DNA of 64,000 bases from Owenia fusiformis (lineage: Eukaryota; Annelida; Polychaeta; Sabellida; Oweniidae), in NCBI GenBank assembly GCA_903813345.2, contig CAIIXF020000009.1:38683759-38747758 (forward strand), written 5' to 3'. Shown one piece after another: positions 35,641-47,528 of this stretch. The translations under genes and the position numbers were made by a program. How positions within the stretch are numbered: the first letter of the stretch is position 1; each line of letters begins with the position of its first letter. The notes under the pieces were generated by a model that worked only from the letters and a program-made list of their open reading frames with translations, made no database searches and was not told where the DNA came from.

Positions 35641-36781
35641 ACTGACCCCCCCCCCCCCCCTCTGTCTTACGCGATTTGATTTACGCGGCAAAAAAATGAC
35701 AATTTTATATTCTCTTTAGTAAGCTAAAAACCGCACCCCCTTGGAGAAAAGTGTCTTACGGGCCTGGATAGTACAGGCTTTGGATCCCACAATGTCCTGC
35801 TGGTACAACCAAATGTGGATTCCACAGTTTATACTATATGAGAAGAAAGGGCTAGGTCCATTATGAGTACCATTTTGTTCAGTTCATAACTGAAATGGTG
35901 AAATGCCATTTTATGCAGAACAAAGTCCCTTACTACTCTTTTAACTCAATATTAAATAAAATAACTTTTTACATTCACACCACTAATATTTGCAAACCTG
36001 TATTTTATTTTTCTAATGCTATTGACATCTCATCTGATAAGTTTTATATTTTAGATTTGTCTCAATTTATTGAAAATAATGGATCTTATAATATTCATGT
36101 AGGATTTTCTTTTTGTTGCAATGTTGTATCAAAAATGGAAGGCAGCACTTGAGACAGTGTATATCGACTGCCATATCATCATCATTTGAATACACGATTT
36201 GATCAATTTTACTGATCATTATATTGCGGGTATAATGCTAACAATCCAAGCGAATATTAGTTATTGTAATGTGACATTTTCCGGTAAATTATTTTCTTGT
36301 ATTCCACGGTATTAATTACAGATAATGGAAGATTTTCATGGCTAAAAAGCTGATGTTTTATACGCCTCATTATGGCATTGTTCGTAATCTTGGATCAAGA
36401 AGGATTTTCATGTTCTTCAGCTCGTTCGTATTATTTATGCCTTTACATGCAAATTTCACATCAATAAGACAAAAACATCCAAAGTTAAGCAACAACTGAG
36501 ATGTAAGCTCTTTCATTGTATATTTCTATATGTTCGAATTTCAAATAGATTGAAAACTGATATTGTAAAATTGAATATCTTGGAAGGGTAGCAAAGTAAT
36601 AATGTGTAATATGAAGTAGGATAGTAATGCAATGTCTACACATCAAAAGCATACTAATCCCAGACTACATTTATAGTGCTTAGCTAAGAATATTACATTT
36701 TTAAGATTTATTACATAGAGATTACTTCTTATTGAATATGATATTCAACAGATGGAATTCAACCAACAAGTGAATAACACA
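35641..36781. other. Intron DNA without recognised gene
   Basis: A C-run at 35646-35659, then unique AT-rich sequence. The 85-codon plus-strand frame at 35895-36152 has no motif I recognise. Confidence 0.5.
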
Positions 36782-38013
36782 GGTCAGCAGCTGAGCAAAT
36801 TTAAAAAAATAAGTTTGTCCCCTAAGTTTCTCACTGGATTCATGTAGAGCAAGGTCTTGGGCTTATTTTGAGCTTGGGTTCTCTGTCCTAGCCCCGGCAA
36901 CGAATGTGAAAACTGGTCCTATAGGTGGCGCCCCCTACAATTCACCCCCAAACTTAAAACTAATTATTATTTTCATAATTTAAACATAAAGACATCTCAA
37001 ATAGCTTAAATTGATCAATGGTACATTAAATTATGCATTAAATTTTTTTTCAATGTGTGAAAATCATAATTTATGGAGAAATAGTTGATTAACCCCTTAA
37101 AACGCCCCTATTTTAAAGGGGGTACTTAAGTTAACTCCCGTAACTTTTGTGTTATTCAGGATTCTGGCTTAAAAATATTCCTGAATATGTATAATTATGC
37201 TGTTGAGAGACTGCAGTAACCCTATGTTCATAGCTTTATAACCTTTTGAGAAAAAAAAATAAAACGTATTTCCATATAATTTGGATTTGTATTATTTTCA
37301 GATAAACCATCATCTATACTTTTTAATTTACTTTCCACACCTTATACCCATGCATAGTATTGATAGTTTTCTTTCATTTTAGACCAATATAGATGACTGG
37401 AGTTCATAATAGTTCATAATAATAAATAATAAAATAAAATTTAAGCAGAAATAATTAATTTACCCCTTAAGATGCCCCCTATTTTAAAGAGGGTGTGTGG
37501 GAGACTAAGGAAATATTTTTGAAATTCACATGCATTGAAAGCTTATGATGTTTGGCAATGGATGTTTTAATATGCTGGTATTCATAATGGTGAGTTTGAT
37601 ATTAATAGCAAATGTAAACCATCCAACATTTCTGAATAAAAGCAAAATTATAATCGATTTTACATCATGAGAAAACCCCAAACCTGATATATCTCCTAGC
37701 GACCATTAAGTCTATGTTTTCACCAAGATTCACAATCCAATAACTGAGTTTTAAATACTCTAGCATGCATTCCAAGAGGATGAACCAATGTATGGGCTTA
37801 TATAATTAAAGATTCAATCTCTCCTTGCAGGTTACTTACTAACATGTAAAGTAATTAAAACAATTACTACTTAACATATATTGTTTTTTGGATTGTGCTG
37901 TTACAATGACTGAATTGTGCTGGCACAATCACGTCAACACAATCAAGAGGTACATTTATTTCTCTTTGTTTGCTTCATCAAGTGATCTGAAAGATGAGAA
38001 GTAATAATGTACA

Positions 38014-39883
38014 TACAGGGTATTTCATATCTTTGCACCCCTCCCCCCATAAACTCATACATCTAGCATTGCTACCCTATCATTTTATGTATCATATCGA
38101 AAGTTACATAGGATTGCAAAGTTTCAGAATCAAGGTGTATCGCTGAAAAAAGATACATTGTATCAAAGATTGCGGGTACGGGGTCATTTAGAGGGCATTT
38201 CCTGGTGATTTGTCGACTCAGGTCGGTGATCTGTGCACTTTTTCTCCTACCATTTTTAATGATAGAGGTCGCACCAGGGTCCCTGGCCTCTCCATAAGCC
38301 ACTGCAAAAATCCTATCTATACATCTTTGCGCATAACTGTCACACTCATGTGCACTGAAATCTGCCATGATGACAACTGTTTGAAAGGACAAGGTGCAAT
38401 TATTGGCAAATATCCCTATGGTCAAAATGAATCATTCGTAGGTGTAACATGAAGAATAAAATGTCATATAATACTTTGGAAAATATTAAAGTGCTCGGAC
38501 ACACATAAGCTGAGATTGGGATCATTTCGTTCAGTAATGTTGTATTGACTTACATGGGGCTGTGCACCATTGACTTAACATGAGGATATCAGCAGATCCC
38601 AATAGAGGCCATTGGTTTCCATTGATTATCACAGAAATACCAAAAATACACTATGACCTGAATCGATTGCAAACTTAATAATTTCACAATACGACACAAA
38701 TGTTTTATCTCATCAAATGTGCAAATATGAAGTTTGCAATCGATTCAGGTCATACTTAAAATTAAAAGATTGGACATTTTTTCATCATTTTTTCCCTACA
38801 AAATGGCTATAGAAAAATGCTCCGAAACAACTTTTACACTTATCAAATATCATACAAGTTTGTAAAACCAAAGATTATACTATTATATTTCATTATGTAG
38901 TAACATATTTGGATAAGATGCAGGGATGCGTAGGATGTAAATGGATTTTGACAGACACAAAAATACTTCCTGGTTTGGAATCTATGCCTCTACACTTCAT
39001 GATTGAATTATGACCCTAATAAGTGGCCTATACATCAATACAGTGCTGAATATAGGTCAACAAGATACTAGTGTGCATATAAATGTAATAATAATTGAAG
39101 CAGAATACTCATTTTGAAAAATCAGATGAATTATTTTTTTCCCATGGGGAGATCCCAATGGAGGGTGTATAAGGTCCTTTGCAATACAGAAACTCAATTT
39201 CCCCTTAAAGGCCCAGAGATTTGGACCCGGGTGAAGCTATTAATCAAGCTGTCACTGTTCAGCCAATCAGTGCTAATGTGGCCAGTTTAAATGTCCAGCA
39301 TATACAGAAACACATGGTCTGCTACAAGAGAGCTACAGCCTAATGCTATGTTTGTTTACTTCTAAACAGATAAGAGATAACCATTGGTTGAAATTTAAAT
39401 TTTCAGTTATACTAATGAGCATATTTACAAAAAGGAAATTGTCTTATTTCACAAAAACTATAAAAACATTTTAGAATTTGATTTGAAATTTATAGTCATG
39501 ATAGTTTCACAAACCTCTGTAACAAAAAAGAGCTTGGAACTCATGGTAGCAATCTTGTTATAGTAGAAAGTTTGAAAATTTTCTCATTTTGTTTGAACTG
39601 GACATTTAAACTGCCATATTTGGCTGTTGTGGGCTGTTCCATCTGCCTTTTATACCCGCTCTCAGCCTTTAAAAGTGCCTTCAAACTGACCAGAAATTCC
39701 CCTCGAATGACCCATACCCACATACTTTGATACGGCATTTCTTTTTTCAGAGATACTGCTGGATTCTGAAACGTTGCAATCTTATGTAACTTTCCATAAG
39801 GAGCAAAATATATATAACATGATGGTGTGGCAATATGACATGTATGAGTTTATGGGGGATGTATACATATGAAACACCCTGTA
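38014..39883. mobile_element. 1.87-kb TA-flanked element with about 150-bp inverted ends
   Basis: Ends TACAGGGTATTTCATAT and the complement of TACAGGGTGTTTCATAT, flanked by TA. The shared arm continues through CCCCATAAACTCATACAT and GAAAGTTACATA.GATTGCAA. The minus-strand frame 38072-38425 (117 codons, containing IIKNGRRKSAQITDLSRQIT) could be transposon protein, but I do not recognise it. The ends fit a Tc1/mariner-like source. Confidence 0.75.
38653..38753. repeat. Perfect 24-bp inverted repeat (hairpin)
   Basis: Arms at 38653-38676 (ATGACCTGAATCGATTGCAA plus CTT) and 38730-38753 are exact complements, with a 53-nt loop. It lies inside the 1.87-kb element and is not one of its termini. Confidence 0.93.
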
Positions 39884-40009
39884 TGCATTAATTAGTTAAA
39901 GTGTACAGATATAAATATTTCTCCATACAAAGAAAGATATTTACTGGTTGTGTTGAAGTGATTGTGCCAACAAAACCCAGTATATTGTGTCAGCACAATA
40001 CAAAAATGA

Positions 40010-41190
40010 TAAATAGATAGCTCCAATTAGCTCTTCTATAGCCGTTGGTGATTCCCTAGAATGCCATGAGGTGCTTTAATAGCCCCCTTTTATTCCTTAA
40101 TAGCTTTACTGATAACCAGTATGCCCTGGTTTTGCTTTAATAACCCCTATTGATTCCTTAGTAGCCCTTGGGGACTACTAAGAATGCTTGGTGTTGTTTT
40201 AGTAATCCTGATTGGTTCTTTCATAGCTTTAGTAATGGCCTTAGTGATAAGATCGCATGTCCTGGTTGTGCTTTAATAACCCTTATTGGTTCATCAATAG
40301 TCTAGGAAATAACCTAGTATATCCTGGTTGTGCTTTAAACATATGGTTCCTAATAGACCTTTGTGATTTCTCTGTATGCTTGGTTGTGCTTTGATTTCCC
40401 CCATTGGTTCATTAAATAGCCTTAGCAATTACCTACATGTACTATGGCTGGTTGTGGTTTAATATCCCAAATTGGTTCCTTTTAAAGTGATAACCTAGTA
40501 TGCCCTGATTGGCTCTGATTGAACTTTGATACCCACAATTGCTTCCTTAATAACACTAAGTGATTCCTCAGTTTGCTTAGTGATGCTTTAATAATCCCTA
40601 TTGGTTTCTAAATCTGCCCTAGTACTCCCTAATATGCCTTGCTGGTGCTTTGATAGCCACAATTGGTACTTTAATATCCATTAGTGATTCCCAAAGATGC
40701 CCTTGTTGTGCTTTTGTCACCCACATTGGTTCCATGTAGCCTCTAGCGATTCCCTAGTATACCCAGGAAGTGTTTAAATTCATATCTCTTGGAGACCCCT
40801 AGTATGCCTTGTGGTGCTGCAGTATTCCTTCATGGTTTCCTAGATACCCTGATTGGTTCGATGGGCTTTCTCTTGAAAGCTCATGATGGTTCCAAGTAGG
40901 TCATCATGGTGTTCTGTTAGCCCCTAAAGAGCACTACAAGGCATATTAGGAAGCACTAATGGGTATTTAGAAACTAATTAAAGCTCTCTGGGTATACTAA
41001 GGAATTGATAAGGGATATAATGAAACAAATATGGGGTATTATGGCACAACCAGTGCATATTATGATAGCACTAAGGCTATAAAATAACCAAAGAACCAAA
41101 AAAGGGTATTAAAGCACCTCTTTCAGTCTTTAGCTTACTAGGGGTTCAGTTAAGACTATTGAAAAACCAACTAGGGATATGGTATGTGTA
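40010..41190. repeat. Degenerate repeat array based on TAGT/TAATAGCC motifs
   Basis: From 40010 to about 40900, diverged units of about 80-90 bp contain TGCTTTAATAACCC.ATTGG, TTCCTTAATAGCC and CCTAGTATGCCC.GGTTG. From about 40920 to 41170 similar motifs appear in reverse (GGGTATTTAGAAAC, ATTAAAGCAC, CACTAAGGCTATA), so the array is partly palindromic. Confidence 0.72.
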
Positions 41191-41429
41191 ATATTTTTGT
41201 ATTGTGCTGACCTTATTGACTGAGTTGTGCTGGCACAATTCCTGCAACACAACCAATAAATACCTTTCTTTGTTTATGGAGAAATATTAATGCATGTACA
41301 CTTAAACAAATATATATATATTATTTCTCGTCTTCCTGACCAATAGATACAAAGATACAACATACAAAGAAAAATACTTTCTGCTGGTTGTGTTGCGATG
41401 ATTCTTCGAAAAAACATACATGCAGTATC

Positions 41430-42420
41430 ACAGTGACATCAGATTAATAAGTTCATGCATTACTTACAACACTTTTTAAAAGCTTGATTAGATGGTAATT
41501 ACAGTTACCACTTCCCTTGCACTTACAAAACATGCAACAATTAATTTTGTTCAGTTCACATAATCTGTTTTGTACCACACTTACTATAACAAATTAGATG
41601 GAAGTAGAAATAATCTTGATTTGCGCCATTAAAAATTCAGTCAAAGTGATATCATATTTGAAATCTAAATGGAAAATTACATCTAGGAATGTGTTTTTGC
41701 AACTTTGAAAATTTAATTTTCTTTGAAAATGTAATTTCTAGGTTGAAGAGATTCTCCATAGACCCCATGTTAATAAAATCACAAGAAGTGAAATATCTTT
41801 GCTTGTATTGGACAGATAATATTTTCTTTTACTGGGCATATTTTTTAATTTGTACTGTATATAACTATCAGATACATAAGGTGATATGAAAATTGAAACA
41901 CTAAAGCTGATGAATATTCAAGTTTAGGGGAACTTTCTAATACCCTGCCATGTTCAGCCCCGAAATTAGCCTCCTGGCGGTGAAACTGGTAACTGCCTAT
42001 TCGCATCTGGTTTATTACATTATAAAATCAGATCATCAGGTGATATACAGATCTAGAATATCCTTTGTATCAAGATCATTTTCAAAAACGAAGCCATATT
42101 CTAATGGGTCAAGCTGAGTATTGGATAAAGTCAGATACCGTTGTCACAAATGGCGGACATAACTGTCGCTTCAACTCTTTAATCACTTGGTCCTCGTTTC
42201 TCATGGGATTTAATCATCACTAATTCTGTGCATGTATTAAGCTCATGTGATGATGTATTATATGAAATCCAAATTTCTATCAAATGGGGTCGTGAATCGC
42301 CACAATATATCGTCTTCAATATCGTCAATGACAACAGAATTTGAATTTGAGATAATTTACAAAGACAACAGCATATGGTGAATTATTTATTTGTTTAGGA
42401 GCAAAGGTTAACTATTAAGT
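41430..42420. other. Interior of the 6.4-kb element, no gene recognised
   Basis: Unique AT-rich sequence. The 66-codon frame at 41689-41889 is unrecognised. Confidence 0.45.
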
Positions 42421-43596
42421 CTCCCACACACAAAAGTCTTCAAATTCAAGGATATTTTCAAGCCTAAATCTTGAACGAAACATAAGTTACAGTGAGTTAT
42501 AGAAGCTATAGTATATGTATCCCTATATAAGTGGTGTTTTAAGAGGTAAATCAATAATTTCTGCTTAAATTTTTTATTATTATTTATTTTAAGTGAACTA
42601 CAGTCATCTATATTGGTCTAAAATGAAAGAAAAGTATTAATACTATGTATGGGTATAAGGTGTGGAAAGTAAATTAAAAAGTATAGATGATGGTTTATCT
42701 GAAAATAATACAAATCCAAATTATATGGAAATACGTTTTATTTTTTTTCTCAAAAAGTTATAAAGCTATGAACATAGGGTTACTGCAGTCTCTCAACACC
42801 ATAATTGTACATATTCAAGAATATTTTGAAGCCCAAATCCTGAATAACACAAAAGTTACGGAAGTTAACTTAAGTATCCCCTTTAAAATAGGGGGCGTTT
42901 TAAGGGGTTAATCAACTATTTCTCCATAAATTATGATTTTCACACATTTTTTAATGCATAATTTAATGAACCATGCATTGATCAATTTAAGCTATTTGAG
43001 ATGTCTTTATGTTTCAATTATGAAAATAATAATTAGTTTTAAGTTTGGGGGTGAATTGTAGGGGGCGCCACCTATAGGACCATTTTTCACATTCGTTGCC
43101 GGGGCTAGGACAGAGAACCCAAGCTCAAAATAAGCCCAAGACCTTGCTCTACATGAATCCAGTGAGAAACTTAGGGGACAAACTTATTTTTTTAAATTTG
43201 CTCAGCTGCTGACCAGACAAAAATTAAATATCGAATAAATACTTACATGGGGTTTTAAATAATCAATGTTTTCATCAGTACTAAGAATATCCTAGTTTTT
43301 TAATATGCTATTTTAGAAGCCTTTGTAGTGTGATTACTGCAGAAGAATGAATGATTTAATGGCCATTGTATGGTTAATTGGATTATTTTGTCTCATGTAA
43401 AATAAATTGAGTAAGATTTTTGACCATCCCATATTGCAAATGGTTCAAGCTTGACAGCCATTTCAAGAAATTCAGGTATTTTGAAAATTAATATGTGAGA
43501 ATGTATTCATCTGGAAAAGATACATGTACTTCAAAACGACCTTTTCTTAAAGAATGTGAATTAATTTCAAATAAAAATGAAGTTCACAGCATCTAT

Positions 43597-44297
43597 TTAA
43601 CCTTTAGCATGCTACCGGCGAGCGTGTCGCCCGTGCTTAACAATCCCCGGCAACTGCCGGCGACTCCAGTCGAATTTAAACTTTCAAAAACTTAACTTTT
43701 TCCCGCCGGTCTTATGATCCAATCAGATTGCCCGATTTATTTAGTCCTTAGGTTGGGACTTCCTGTTGACCTAGAAATGGCGATGTTTCGAAAAATATTT
43801 CTCAATTCAACAATTTAAACAGTGTTTAAGTCGTTTTTAGTGAACAAAATGGCGGCCAGATATGATCACAACGAACATGTGGAGGAAATGGATCGCGATT
43901 TCGAGCTCTTTAGGCTCTTGGAAGTCGATAATGGTCATCGAAAATAGAAACTAGAATATTTTCTGAACTGAAGAATGAACATTCGATCGCTCCAAATTCA
44001 GTTTTGGATTCTGACCAGACGTTGAATCTCCACAGGGGCGAAGCGGCGGATTCCGGAGGAGTATTCATGGTATATTTATGCCCAGTCCTGTTTATTTATG
44101 TAAAAAATTCATGAGAACATTTTTTTCATGAGCCAGGCCAATGTATCTTCTCTTTGTGAAAATTTTATCCAGATTCATTCAGTAGTTATTGAGATATTAA
44201 TTATTTAGTCCAGGCATATCATTTTTTGCACTCTTTGAAAAATAAGTCAGTCGCGTGGGATATATTTGCTGAATTAAGTTAGCATGCAGAAGGTTAA
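43597..44297 (+). mobile_element. piggyBac-type MITE, copy at 43.6 kb
   Basis: Bounded by TTAA (43597-43600 and 44294-44297); ends TTAACCTTTAGCATGCTACC and the complement of TTAACCTTCTGCATGCTAA. Clearly homologous to 1138-1804 throughout (GGTCATCGAAAATAGAA, TTCATGAGCCAGGCCA, CAGGCATATCATTTTTTGCA) but diverged, and 34 bp longer. Same orientation. Confidence 0.88.
43849..43947 (+). CDS. 32-codon ORF inside piggyBac-type MITE, second copy
   Basis: Encodes MAARYDHNEHVEEMDRDFEL and FRLLEVDNGHRK, then TAG. Compared with 1366-1464 the length and stop are identical and several codons differ, while the surrounding element has indels. See the finding on possible coding retention. Confidence 0.5.
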   Translation: MAARYDHNEHVEEMDRDFELFRLLEVDNGHRK

Positions 44298-44799
44298 TAA
44301 GCAAAACTTCACACCAATCTAAAGTGAATATTTTGATCTATTTTATGATGAAAATTGTTCAAAATGAGAGAGAAATGAACTCATAAGAGCGGAAAAGTGG
44401 TTCTGAGAAAATACCTTTTTATTTGGGTTAATGAAAACCAATGATATAAAAATATTTAAACCATGATAAAAACTTCTTTTCAACTTAAAAAGCAGAAGAC
44501 ATTATTTTACTTTGAAAGTTCAGCATAGAACACTTAAGAGGAAAACTGATGACAGTGATAGTAGAACAGTGATAAGAGATGGAACAGAACATGTTGTATT
44601 TTTTGCAAAGCAGATACAGTGAAATTTCATAAAGATAACAATTGGGATAGAATGGGGTTTGGGGATTTTCATTTTAGAGAAGTAAATATGGTCAGTACGA
44701 GGAATAAAAATGGAATGGATAAAAAAGTGTTCCAGTGGTGTTCATATCTTTTCTTTTATTGACTCTGCTCTACCATATTAGTCACTAAAGGTAGAGCAG
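44298..44799. other. Intron DNA without recognised gene
   Basis: AT-rich. An inverted pair CTGCTCTACC / GGTAGAGCAG at 44765-44801 marks the far end of the adjoining SINE. Confidence 0.5.
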
Positions 44800-45065
44800 T
44801 TCTTCCCATTGTCGAGTTGAAGAACTGGTATCTTTATCCTGGCTAGAACCTAATTCTAGGCTAGAACCTATTTCTAGCCAGAGCCAGCCTTTTATCGAGT
44901 TGGCAGCACTCTAGTAATCGCTGGTATAGGTCAGCAGTCATAGGTCAAAGACAAATCACAAGAAGTGCTGTGACCTGGGTTTGAACCCAAGACCTCTACT
45001 TTCAGCCTGAAGCCATACTTCCTGCTTTTCAGACCAATGCCTTAACCACTAGGCCAACCCGGCGA
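44800..45065 (-). mobile_element. tRNA-derived SINE of a second family
   Basis: The minus strand from 45065 reads GGTCGCCGGGTTGGCCTAGT and GGTTAAGGC (box A region), with GGTTCAAACCC (box B) near 44978. The spacing between boxes is longer than in a normal tRNA, resembling a class II (Leu/Ser) tRNA head. The body then contains AGGTTCTAGCC motifs repeated around 44840-44880. Confidence 0.75.
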
Positions 45066-45099
45066 CCACTCAAAAGAGAGATTGTTTACAACTATATTC

Positions 45100-45440
45100 A
45101 AAAGACTAGTCTCGGTTAGGAGAATGAACTTCATCAGTCTACTGCATGTTACGCCTGCCTTGGACAATTCTGGAATTTTTACATAGTGTAGATTTAAACG
45201 TCCTCTTTTGAATATTCATAATTTAATTTGGGTGTTATTTCTATATTTTTCATAAAAAAATTATAAGCGCAGTAGACTAATGAACTTTGTTCTCCCAACC
45301 GAGACTTGTCTTTTATTGAATCGGTCTACTGCATGTTACGCCTGTTTCAGACAATTCGGTATTTCTACATACTGTAGATTTAAATGTCCTCTTTTGAATA
45401 TTCATAATTTAATTTGGGTGTTATTTCTATATTTTTCATA
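45100..45440. mobile_element. Short MITE plus adjacent partial tandem copy
   Basis: Ends AAAAGACTAGTCTCGGTT and AACCGAGACTTGTCTTTT (45100-45314). The interior GTCTACTGCATGTTACGCCT through TTGGGTGTTATTTCTATATT is then repeated from 45324 to 45440 without its right end. Related to 29018-29266 and, at its ends, to 20637-20914. Confidence 0.75.
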
Positions 45441-45966
45441 AAAAAACTAGAAAAACAGCAACTCCACGGAGTAGCAAATCCCACCAAACAAAAATATTTA
45501 AATTACAAACAGAGCTACTGTGTCCCTTAATGCATCAGCTTATAAATTTTGAACCAAATCCATCAACTAGTATTTGAGTTATCAAAGATTATCAACTATG
45601 TTGCCTGAAGAATCATCACTTTTGTTTTCTCACAGGAACATGTTGAATGTGAATTAACTTGATACATACATTCATCCAGGAAATTGAATTTTCTGTATAA
45701 GGTTTCCTATAATCATACCTTTAAGCAAACATCTCAAGAGTGCCATTGTAACAGATTATCTTGTTATAAATGATTAATCACCCAACCATACACACTGATC
45801 TATTATTGATCACTGAGTTCACTGAACGATAATTATATTCTTACTTCAAACCTATCACTTCTAATTCATAAAAAATAGACATGTGAAATTGAACAAATTC
45901 AATTTAAGAATCTAGATTTCAGACTTTTTTAAGCTGAATCATCCAGAATAAGCTGAATATTTAGAG

Positions 45967-46078
45967 GTTATGTCACTATGACGTGAAATATGCCTGAGTT
46001 CTCCCAATATAGGCCGACCTTGGGAGGCTCTATATTTGGGCAAGAACGAAGGCATATGTCACGTCATAGTGACATAAC
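45967..46078. repeat. 112-bp near-perfect hairpin with TGACGTGA arms
   Basis: GTTATGTCACTATGACGTGA opens the left arm and its complement closes the right arm. The pairing continues inward through ATATGCCT and GTTCT.CCCAATATAG, leaving a loop of only about 12 nt. It is either a small MITE or a hairpin RNA source. Confidence 0.85.
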
Positions 46079-46924
46079 TGATGTATTACATGCCTTTGTT
46101 CCCATGGTTACTTTGTATCAATGACGTGACGTCATGATATTATCATGGTTATTAAAGAAATCTAATATCAAAACGAGGTAAGCGGGCTATATCGGGGTAA
46201 TCGGGCAATATCGGTGGATATAGCTCGCTAAATTTCCCATTGACTTCCATACAAATGCTTCGCTAGGTATGTAATACAGACATTTAGACAATTCCTATGT
46301 AGGTTCTCTTCGACTCCATTGATTTAACATTGGAACATCATCATATTGGTTTTTCAAGATTTTAAAACGTCATAGAATCTAAACCGGACATTGGATTTCA
46401 CCTTGGATATCAGATTCGGACTCCTGGGAAAATTCTACCCTTATTTCATAACTCACATAAATTAAAGTATCCCAATACATCAAGATCTCATTAATACCTT
46501 CAGAGTAATGCTGAAAACATATGTAAATATTATCGTGTCATTATATTGTATCATTAAGAAGAAATAAAAGAAATGGTACATTTTGGAGTATGATACTCCG
46601 GCGCCGTTTTCAATAGCTTTTACTCTTAGCGTTGTTGGACTTCAAACAGAAGATGAAGTTACCCACAAATGATATATCCATTGCATGGAGTAAGTAATTT
46701 TCTTTGGGATAGTGAAACATATGAGTAAAAAATTAATTGTGTGAGTTTCTTAGTGTTTCTATGCAAAATAGCACGCTCCGTATCACAGTGGACAAATTTT
46801 TAGAAAGCGGCCTGTGATATGGTCCTTTAGTTGCTTATTTTTTAGATTCAAAGTAGTTCCAGACATTTAAGGGATTTATCCATCATTTGCATGAAGCTTC
46901 ATTTATTGTGCTACTTAGAGTGAA
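46079..46924. other. Intron DNA without recognised gene
   Basis: Contains TATATCGGGGTAATCGGGC and similar short repeats at 46187-46220; otherwise nothing recognised. Confidence 0.5.
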
Positions 46925-47364
46925 CACATTGGTGTCAGAAGGGGGAGGGCGTTTGGGGCGACTGCCCCCCCCCCCCTTTCCTTCCCAGATTTTTTTAGAT
47001 TTGACACCGAGCCTAGAATTGAAAGCTCTAAAGCTAGAATTAAAGTGAAAGTGTAATAATGACAGAAACGTACTGTATCAGTGTATAGTTTCTCAGGAAC
47101 CCATACAGTATGTAAATACTTGAAGAATAAATGCAAAATGTATATTTTAGTAAAAGTCAAGTTAAATTTTCTAAAAACGCATTTTTTCTTGTTTTATTAT
47201 TGGGATTGTTGTGCTGAGATATGTTTATAATGCACCAGAGATGGTCTAAATTTGAAAGTTTTCTTGGGGCATGCCCCCTCCCGATCCCCCTCGATTGCTC
47301 TTCACGCACGACCCATCCATTAAAGTCGCCTCCTTCCTTGGCAAATCCTTCTGACGCCCCTGTG
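46925..47364. mobile_element. Possible hAT-like MITE with G/C-rich ends
   Basis: Left CACATTGGTGTCAGAAGG and the complement of right CACAGGGGCGTCAGAAGG agree at most positions. C/G runs lie just inside the left end. No clear target duplication. Confidence 0.4.
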
Positions 47365-47528
47365 AACGGGAATTATTTTTCTACCGCTTGGGAGAGTTTG
47401 AGAGACATGAAACTTAGAATTTAGCTCATTGTGACATCTTTTGATGGTTGAGGTTTATTAATGTCTCCGACAATACAGTTTTGAACAAAATAAATGACAG
47501 GTGGATTTTCTATCACCATAGTCTATGT

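Larger units (their letters stand above)
37885..41430. repeat. Four facing copies of a TTGTGCTGGCACAA-bearing segment
   Basis: Copies of about 100 bp containing the palindrome TTGTGCTGGCACAA or variants, CAACACAACCA and CTTTCTTTGT..GGAGAAATA lie at 37885-37975 (+), 39900-40005 (-), 41194-41290 (+) and 41365-41425 (-). They form two facing pairs: one brackets the nested element at 38014-39883, the other is a hairpin at the far side of the degenerate array. Confidence 0.72.
36782..43214. mobile_element. 6.4-kb composite element with about 700-bp terminal inverted repeats
   Basis: Left terminus GGTCAGCAGCTGAGCAAATT and right terminus its complement. Inverted similarity extends from 36782 to about 37510 and from about 42420 to 43214, passing shared landmarks such as CCTATAGGTGGCGCCCCCTA, TTAACCCCTTAAAACGCCCC and GTCTCCCACAC. 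A clean target duplication is not seen (ACACA left, AGACA right). Long inverted ends suggest a large DNA transposon remnant; no polymerase, integrase or transposase was recognised. The interior contains a nested Tc1/mariner-like element and repeat arrays. Confidence 0.8.

Noticed and set aside
38072-38425. 117-codon minus-strand ORF as a possible gene.
   Set aside because: It sits within a TA-flanked transposon arm. I recognise no domain, so it is mentioned only as part of that element.
36782-43214. Polinton/Maverick assignment for the 6.4-kb inverted-repeat element.
   Set aside because: No polymerase, integrase, ATPase or capsid gene is recognisable, the length is short for the group, and no 6-bp target duplication is seen.
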